From positions 1 through 38,486 of the forward strand of contig NZ_BMNZ01000014.1 in assembly GCF_014646815.1 (NCBI RefSeq): DNA of 38,486 nucleotides. The letters are read 5' to 3'. The stretch is from Terrabacter tumescens (GTDB lineage Bacteria > Actinomycetota > Actinomycetes > Actinomycetales > Dermatophilaceae). A program made the position numbers and the translations under genes. Below are positions 34,723-38,486 of the stretch, in pieces. A model generated the notes under the pieces. That model ran no database searches. It was given only the letters and a program-made list of their open reading frames with translations, and was not told the DNA's origin. How positions within the stretch are numbered: the first letter of the stretch is position 1; each line of letters starts with the position of its first letter.

Positions 34723-34834
34723 AAACATCGGGTGGGCCCTTTGAAACGTCGAATGGGCAGCGTCCTGCGGTCAGCGCGCTCGGAGCCACGCGGCATACGG
34801 TGGCCTCCTCAGGTTCGTCGAAGGGATGGTTCAG

Positions 34835-35491
34835 ATGGGTGTGGTCGCAGTGCTGGCCGGCGAGGTCCGGGCGGAGGGCGTCGGCAAGACCATCGACGAG
34901 ACGACCCTGCTGCTGCCCACCGATGTCAGCGCCGACCCCGGCGAGTGCATCGTCCTGCGCGGCCCCAACGGCTCGGGCAAGACAACGCTGCTGCGCATCA
35001 TCGGCGGGCTCCTTGCGCCGAGCACCGGCACCGCGACCATCGGCGGGCGTGAGGCCGACGAGCGCGACCGGGCCGTGCGCGCCGCCGTCGCAGCCCTGCT
35101 CGGCGCCCCGACGACCTACCGCGACCTGACGCTGATCGACCACCTGGTCCTCATCGACTCGACATGGGGCGGGGACCCCAACAGCTCCGACGAGCGCGGC
35201 CTGGCCCTGCTCGACCGGCTCGGCATCGCCCACCTCGACGACCGGTTCCCGCACGAGCTGTCGTCGGGCCAGGAGCAGCTCTTCCGCCTCGCGCTGACCT
35301 TCTCGCGCCCGGCGAGCGTCGTGCTCCTCGACGAGCCGGAGCAGCGCCTCGACACGGCCAAGCGCCAGGTCGTCGCGAACCTGATCCGCGAGCGCACCGC
35401 ATCCGGTGGCACCGTCGTCATGGCCTGTCACGACCCCCAGCTGACGTCCGACCTCGCGACGCGCGTCGTCGACGTCGTGCCGGCGCGCTGA
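34835..35491 (+). CDS. ABC transporter ATP-binding protein
   Basis: 218 residues from the ATG at 34835, with AAGGG about nine bases upstream; an ATG at 34826 is too close to that site. Walker A is GPNGSGKTT (about 43-51), the signature loop LSSGQEQLFRLAL near 145, Walker B SVVLLDEPE near 163, and the switch histidine in MACHD. Short, single-domain, of the kind paired with ABC-2 type permeases. The next gene, 13 bp on, encodes a large membrane protein that is its likely partner. Cargo unknown. Confidence 0.88.
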   Translation: MGVVAVLAGEVRAEGVGKTIDETTLLLPTDVSADPGECIVLRGPNGSGKTTLLRIIGGLLAPSTGTATIGGREADERDRAVRAAVAALLGAPTTYRDLTLIDHLVLIDSTWGGDPNSSDERGLALLDRLGIAHLDDRFPHELSSGQEQLFRLALTFSRPASVVLLDEPEQRLDTAKRQVVANLIRERTASGGTVVMACHDPQLTSDLATRVVDVVPAR

Positions 35492-35504
35492 GCCGAGACC
35501 TCGC

Positions 35505-37010
35505 ATGAGCAAGCGCAAGAAGCCGGGCCGCACGCAGCCCGCACCCGCCGACCAGCCTGGCCACACGGCATACGACCACCCGACCCCGGCTGCGACGGCA
35601 CAGGTTCCGACGACACAGGTCCCGGCACAGGTCCCGACGGCGACCGAGGTCGACTACGACGACCACGACCTGCTCGGCCAGGCCGACTGGGTCATCGGCG
35701 GCGACGCCGCGCGCAAGGCCCGGCAGCAGGGGCTGTATGCCGGCTACGTCCTCTTCCTCGGCGCTCTCGTCTACGGCCTGCCGATCGTGCAGGCAGTCTT
35801 CCGCACCTCCGACGCGGGCTCGCTCGGTGAGCAGCTGCGCTCTCCGGTGGCGATCGCGCTGCTCGTCGCGTCGGTCGCCGCGCTGCTCGGCGCCGTCGTC
35901 TTCGCCGGACGCTTCCGTGGCCCCGTCGTGCCGCCGATGCCGTGGATCGACCTCGTGCTGCCTGCGCCGCTCGACCGCGCGCTCGCCCTGCGCCGCTGGT
36001 GGCGCTACGCCGCGGTCGGTGGCCTCTTCGTCGGCGCGCTGAGCGGCCTCACGGTCGGCGCGGGCCTGGCGTTCGCCCACCTCGCGGGGGTCGTCACGAT
36101 CATCGTGACGACGCTCATCGGGACCGCGCTCGGCGTGCTCGCGAGCCGGCTCTGGCTGTGGTCGCAGGTGCGGTCCTGGCCGGGCCCCGACCGCAGCCTG
36201 ATCCTGCTGTGGCGCGTGCCCGACGCCCTGCGCGAGCTGCACGCCGAGTCCCTGCGCACCCACTCGGCCAACACCTCGACGATGGCCGGCTCGGCCCTCA
36301 CCGGCAACCTCCGCACCGCGCGGCTCGCACTGACCCGCCCGGTGCGCCACGGCCGCTCGGCGCGGTTGCGACCCGGCAGCCCGTTCGTGGTGCTCGTGCG
36401 CCGCGACGTCCTCGGGCTGCGGCGCACGCCCGGCGCCTTCCTCTCCGGTCTCGGGCTCACCGTGCTCGGCGGCGCCGTCGTCACGTGGGCCTTCACGCAG
36501 CCGGCTGCTCCGAGCATCGCGGCGACGATCGGCCTGCTGCCGCTCTACCTCGGCTTCGGCGCATGGGCCGAGGGCCTGCGGCTGCAGGCCGACAACGTCG
36601 GCACCCCGTCCCTGCTCGGCACGACCGAGGTCACCGAGGCGGTGACGCACGTGACCGTGCCGACCTCGCTGACGGTCATCGTCCTCGGCAGCTGGGTCGG
36701 CGTCGCGGCGGCCCTCGGCTCGCTCCCGGCCGACGCCCTGCTCTCCTTGTGGCTGGTCCTCGTGCTCGTCCTCGCCGGCAACGTGCTGGCTGCGTTCCGC
36801 GGCTCCCCCACCTTCGTGCTGCGTCCCCAGATGGTCGCGATCTGGTATGCCGTGCCCGCCCTCACCGTCGTCGTGCTCGGTTCCGTCGTGGCGGTGCTGA
36901 CCAAGGCCGGCAACTACACGTGGCTCTCTGTCGTGAGCTGGGTCGTCTACGCCGTGCTCGCTTGGTCGGTCTCGAAGGTGCGCCGGCTGACCTACCTGCA
37001 CCGCAGCTGA
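35505..37010 (+). CDS. Large membrane partner of the ABC ATPase (ABC-2-like; DUF6297-type?)
   Basis: 501 residues. A hydrophilic, Pro/Thr/Gln-rich N-terminus (1-50; repeated PTTQVPAQVPT) precedes about ten to twelve hydrophobic helices in two groups (about 78-215 and 305-490). The central cytosolic region LRELHAESLRTHSANTSTMAGSALTGNLRTARLALTRP links them. The spacing and close coupling to the ATPase gene suggest the permease of the exporter. I recall a DUF6297 family with this shape but cannot verify it. No substrate-binding protein is nearby, consistent with export rather than uptake. Confidence 0.75.
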   Translation: MSKRKKPGRTQPAPADQPGHTAYDHPTPAATAQVPTTQVPAQVPTATEVDYDDHDLLGQADWVIGGDAARKARQQGLYAGYVLFLGALVYGLPIVQAVFRTSDAGSLGEQLRSPVAIALLVASVAALLGAVVFAGRFRGPVVPPMPWIDLVLPAPLDRALALRRWWRYAAVGGLFVGALSGLTVGAGLAFAHLAGVVTIIVTTLIGTALGVLASRLWLWSQVRSWPGPDRSLILLWRVPDALRELHAESLRTHSANTSTMAGSALTGNLRTARLALTRPVRHGRSARLRPGSPFVVLVRRDVLGLRRTPGAFLSGLGLTVLGGAVVTWAFTQPAAPSIAATIGLLPLYLGFGAWAEGLRLQADNVGTPSLLGTTEVTEAVTHVTVPTSLTVIVLGSWVGVAAALGSLPADALLSLWLVLVLVLAGNVLAAFRGSPTFVLRPQMVAIWYAVPALTVVVLGSVVAVLTKAGNYTWLSVVSWVVYAVLAWSVSKVRRLTYLHRS

Positions 37011-37059
37011 CCGACAACCCGGTCGCCGCCCGGTCGGCCGGGTCGTTAGGTTCGGGGCC

Positions 37060-38361
37060 ATGAGCGAGCTGCGCACCCGCGACGTCGTCGACGCCGACCT
37101 CCCCGCCGTCCTGTCGATCCGCAACCGGTCGTTCGGGCCGCTCGGCACCGGGGGCGAGCAATGGTGGCAGCGGGTCTCGGCCGAGACGCTCGGCGGCCGC
37201 ATGATCGCGGTCGTCGACGAGTCCGACACCGTCGTCGGCGCCGGTCGCATCCGCCCGTACGAGCAGGCGTGGGGCGGCCGGCACCTCCGGATGGGTGGTG
37301 TCGCCGGCGTCTACGTCGAGCCCAGCGCGCGCGGCCGCGGGGTCGCAACGACCCTTACCCGCGCCCTCATCGCACGGATGGGCGAGCTCGGCGACGTCGT
37401 CTCCTGCCTCTTCCCGACCACGGCCACGCTCTACCGCCGGTCGGGCTACGAGATCGGCGGAGTGCAGACGCGGACGACGTATGCCGCGCACCTCCTCCGC
37501 GACCTGGGCTCCCCTCGCGCCGGGCAGGGCGGGGCGGCGGCCCCGGGAGGCCTGCGACCGGCGACCCCGGACGACGCTGCGCTGATGCACGAGCTGTCCC
37601 GGGGCGCGCACGTCCGGCACGGGGTCAGCGGACCGATGCCACGCTCGACCGAGGCCTTGAAGGGGATCCTCGAGCGGGACGAGCTCATCGCCTACGTCGT
37701 CGACGGCGGCTACGTCGTCTACGAGCTGTCCGACCAGGCCGTCACGGTCGAGGGGCTCGTCGCGACGACGCCCGAGGCGGCCGCCGCACTGTGGGGCGTC
37801 GTCGGCTCGGGCTCCTCCGCCGCTCCCACGGTGCACACCTATCTCGACCCCAGGGACCCGGTGACCCTCGCGCTCGGCGGCCTGCCTGCCACCGAGGTGA
37901 CGCAGATCCCGTGGATGGGCCGGGTCATCGACCTCGCGGCCGCGTTCGGTGAGCGCGGTTTCGCGCCGCACACCACGGCCTCGGCGGACCTCGTCGTCGA
38001 GGACGCGGACGCCCCGGTCAACGCCGGCGCCTGGACCCTGTCGGTGTCCGGCGGGCGTGGCACAGCCACCCGCACCGCTGACTCCGACTCCCCGGTTCGA
38101 GGTGATGCCGCCAGCCCCGTGGCCGCCGGGATCACCTCGAACGAAGACGGCGTGAGGGGCGGCCAACGCGCAGGCGGGCCCGGCGCGACGTGTGCGGAGG
38201 CCGCGCTGCGGGTCGGCGCGCGTGGGCTGTCGGCGCTGTGGTGCGGCTGGTCCGTCTCGCGGCTGCGCCAGGCCGGCCTCGCCGGTGGCGGCAACCCCGA
38301 CGGCGACGCGGCGCTCGACGCGATCTTCGCCTGCCAGCCCTTCATCACCGAGTACTTCTGA
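37060..38361 (+). CDS. Eis-like GNAT N-acetyltransferase with SCP2-like C-terminal domain
   Basis: 433 residues. The N-terminal GNAT domain has the acetyl-CoA loop VEPSARGRGVATTL (86-99; R-G-R-G at 91-94) and Tyr125 in LYRRSGYEI, matching the general acid Tyr126 of mycobacterial Eis. A second GNAT-like domain (about 158-285) and an SCP2-like domain follow. The chain ends in ...ITEYF: Eis uses the C-terminal phenylalanine carboxylate as its base, so the free C-terminus is probably functional. Eis acetylates amines at several positions, including aminoglycosides; the natural substrate here is unknown. Residues 346-361 are encoded by a palindromic repeat inserted in frame in the SCP2-like domain. 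Confidence 0.88.
   Translation: MSELRTRDVVDADLPAVLSIRNRSFGPLGTGGEQWWQRVSAETLGGRMIAVVDESDTVVGAGRIRPYEQAWGGRHLRMGGVAGVYVEPSARGRGVATTLTRALIARMGELGDVVSCLFPTTATLYRRSGYEIGGVQTRTTYAAHLLRDLGSPRAGQGGAAAPGGLRPATPDDAALMHELSRGAHVRHGVSGPMPRSTEALKGILERDELIAYVVDGGYVVYELSDQAVTVEGLVATTPEAAAALWGVVGSGSSAAPTVHTYLDPRDPVTLALGGLPATEVTQIPWMGRVIDLAAAFGERGFAPHTTASADLVVEDADAPVNAGAWTLSVSGGRGTATRTADSDSPVRGDAASPVAAGITSNEDGVRGGQRAGGPGATCAEAALRVGARGLSALWCGWSVSRLRQAGLAGGGNPDGDAALDAIFACQPFITEYF
38095..38142. repeat. Palindromic element (12-bp arms GTTCGAGGTGAT) inside the Eis-like gene
   Basis: GTTCGAGGTGAT (38095-38106) and ATCACCTCGAAC (38131-38142) are exact inverted copies around 24 bases. The arms match the GATCACCTCGAA word at 496-507 and 561-572. 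The reading frame runs through unbroken. Confidence 0.8.
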
Positions 38362-38403
38362 CCCCACCCCCCCTCCACTCGAGTGAGCGCTTGGTCCCAG
38401 CCG

Positions 38404-38486
38404 TCACGTGGCGGTCTCAGATCGTCTGCGCAACACGGCTTTGTGGAGGCGGGCGATGGCGGCAGGGCTTCGGCGGTATTCGGTGG
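38404..38486 (-). CDS. End of an unidentified reading frame (cut by window edge)
   Basis: Read on the minus strand, the last 83 bases are open up to a TGA at 38404-38406 and give an Arg-rich C-terminus ending LHKAVLRRRSETAT. Too short to assign. It converges on the Eis-like gene; a palindrome CACTCGAGTG (38376-38385), the same core as the intergenic repeat family, lies between them and may be part of a terminator. Confidence 0.35.
   Translation of the reverse strand, partial: TEYRRSPAAIARLHKAVLRRRSETAT

Overview
The window is very GC-rich, with codons ending almost always in G or C. It carries a WhiB-family regulator, an EgtB/EgtD pair, PASTA-tailed penicillin-binding protein genes and 14-helix drug transporters. 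This points to an actinobacterium. Gene content and the recurrent word GTATGCCG make a Micrococcales (Intrasporangiaceae-like) chromosome my best guess; the genus is inference.

Layout. 1-600: the tail of an IS481-like transposase and a short repeat. 608-5951: a conserved actinobacterial block of two overlapping ArsA/Get3-like ATPases, whiB4 and the bifunctional penicillin-binding protein ponA2, matching Rv3679-Rv3680-whiB4-ponA2 of Mycobacterium. About 6000-11500: an accessory insertion with visibly lower GC. It encodes a 1220-residue secreted protein combining a lytic transglycosylase-like domain, a golvesin-like domain and an SGNH esterase, followed by two tandem secreted paralogues of unknown family and preceded by a small membrane protein. 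11591-13265: the conserved block resumes with a YqeY-like protein, a metallophosphoesterase (Rv3683-like) and tRNA-Pro(CGG). A 16-bp copy of the tRNA 3' end lies 138 bp downstream.

13400-22600: assorted genes. These are two membrane proteins, a YbdK-type carboxylate-amine ligase, an MFS exporter, a PPOX-fold stress protein, topoisomerase IB, a small proline-rich protein, an FAD oxidoreductase and a secreted beta-propeller. 22632-31634: a minus-strand block with aspartokinase, a DUF5063-like protein, RecR, a nickel/cobalt permease, PlsC, a methyltransferase and DnaX. In many actinobacteria dnaX-ybaB-recR and ask-asd are contiguous. Here ybaB and asd are not where expected and three genes separate dnaX from recR. 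31819-38361: a plus-strand run of egtB-egtD (ergothioneine), a DUF3817-like membrane protein, an ABC ATPase with a large membrane partner, and an Eis-like acetyltransferase. The right edge holds the end of an unidentified minus-strand reading frame.

The strongest unexplained signals are at the level of DNA words. (1) The octamer GTATGCCG occurs 22 times on either strand, in genes and between genes, and once as an inverted pair forming a terminator between convergent genes, as DNA uptake sequences do. (2) A purely intergenic repeat family is built on GTCGAGTG, with hairpin copies and a 460-bp array of 52-bp and 64-bp tandem units upstream of DUF5063. (3) A palindromic element with GATCACCTCGAA arms occurs near the left edge and also in frame inside the Eis-like gene. 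Coordinates were read by eye; no searches were run.
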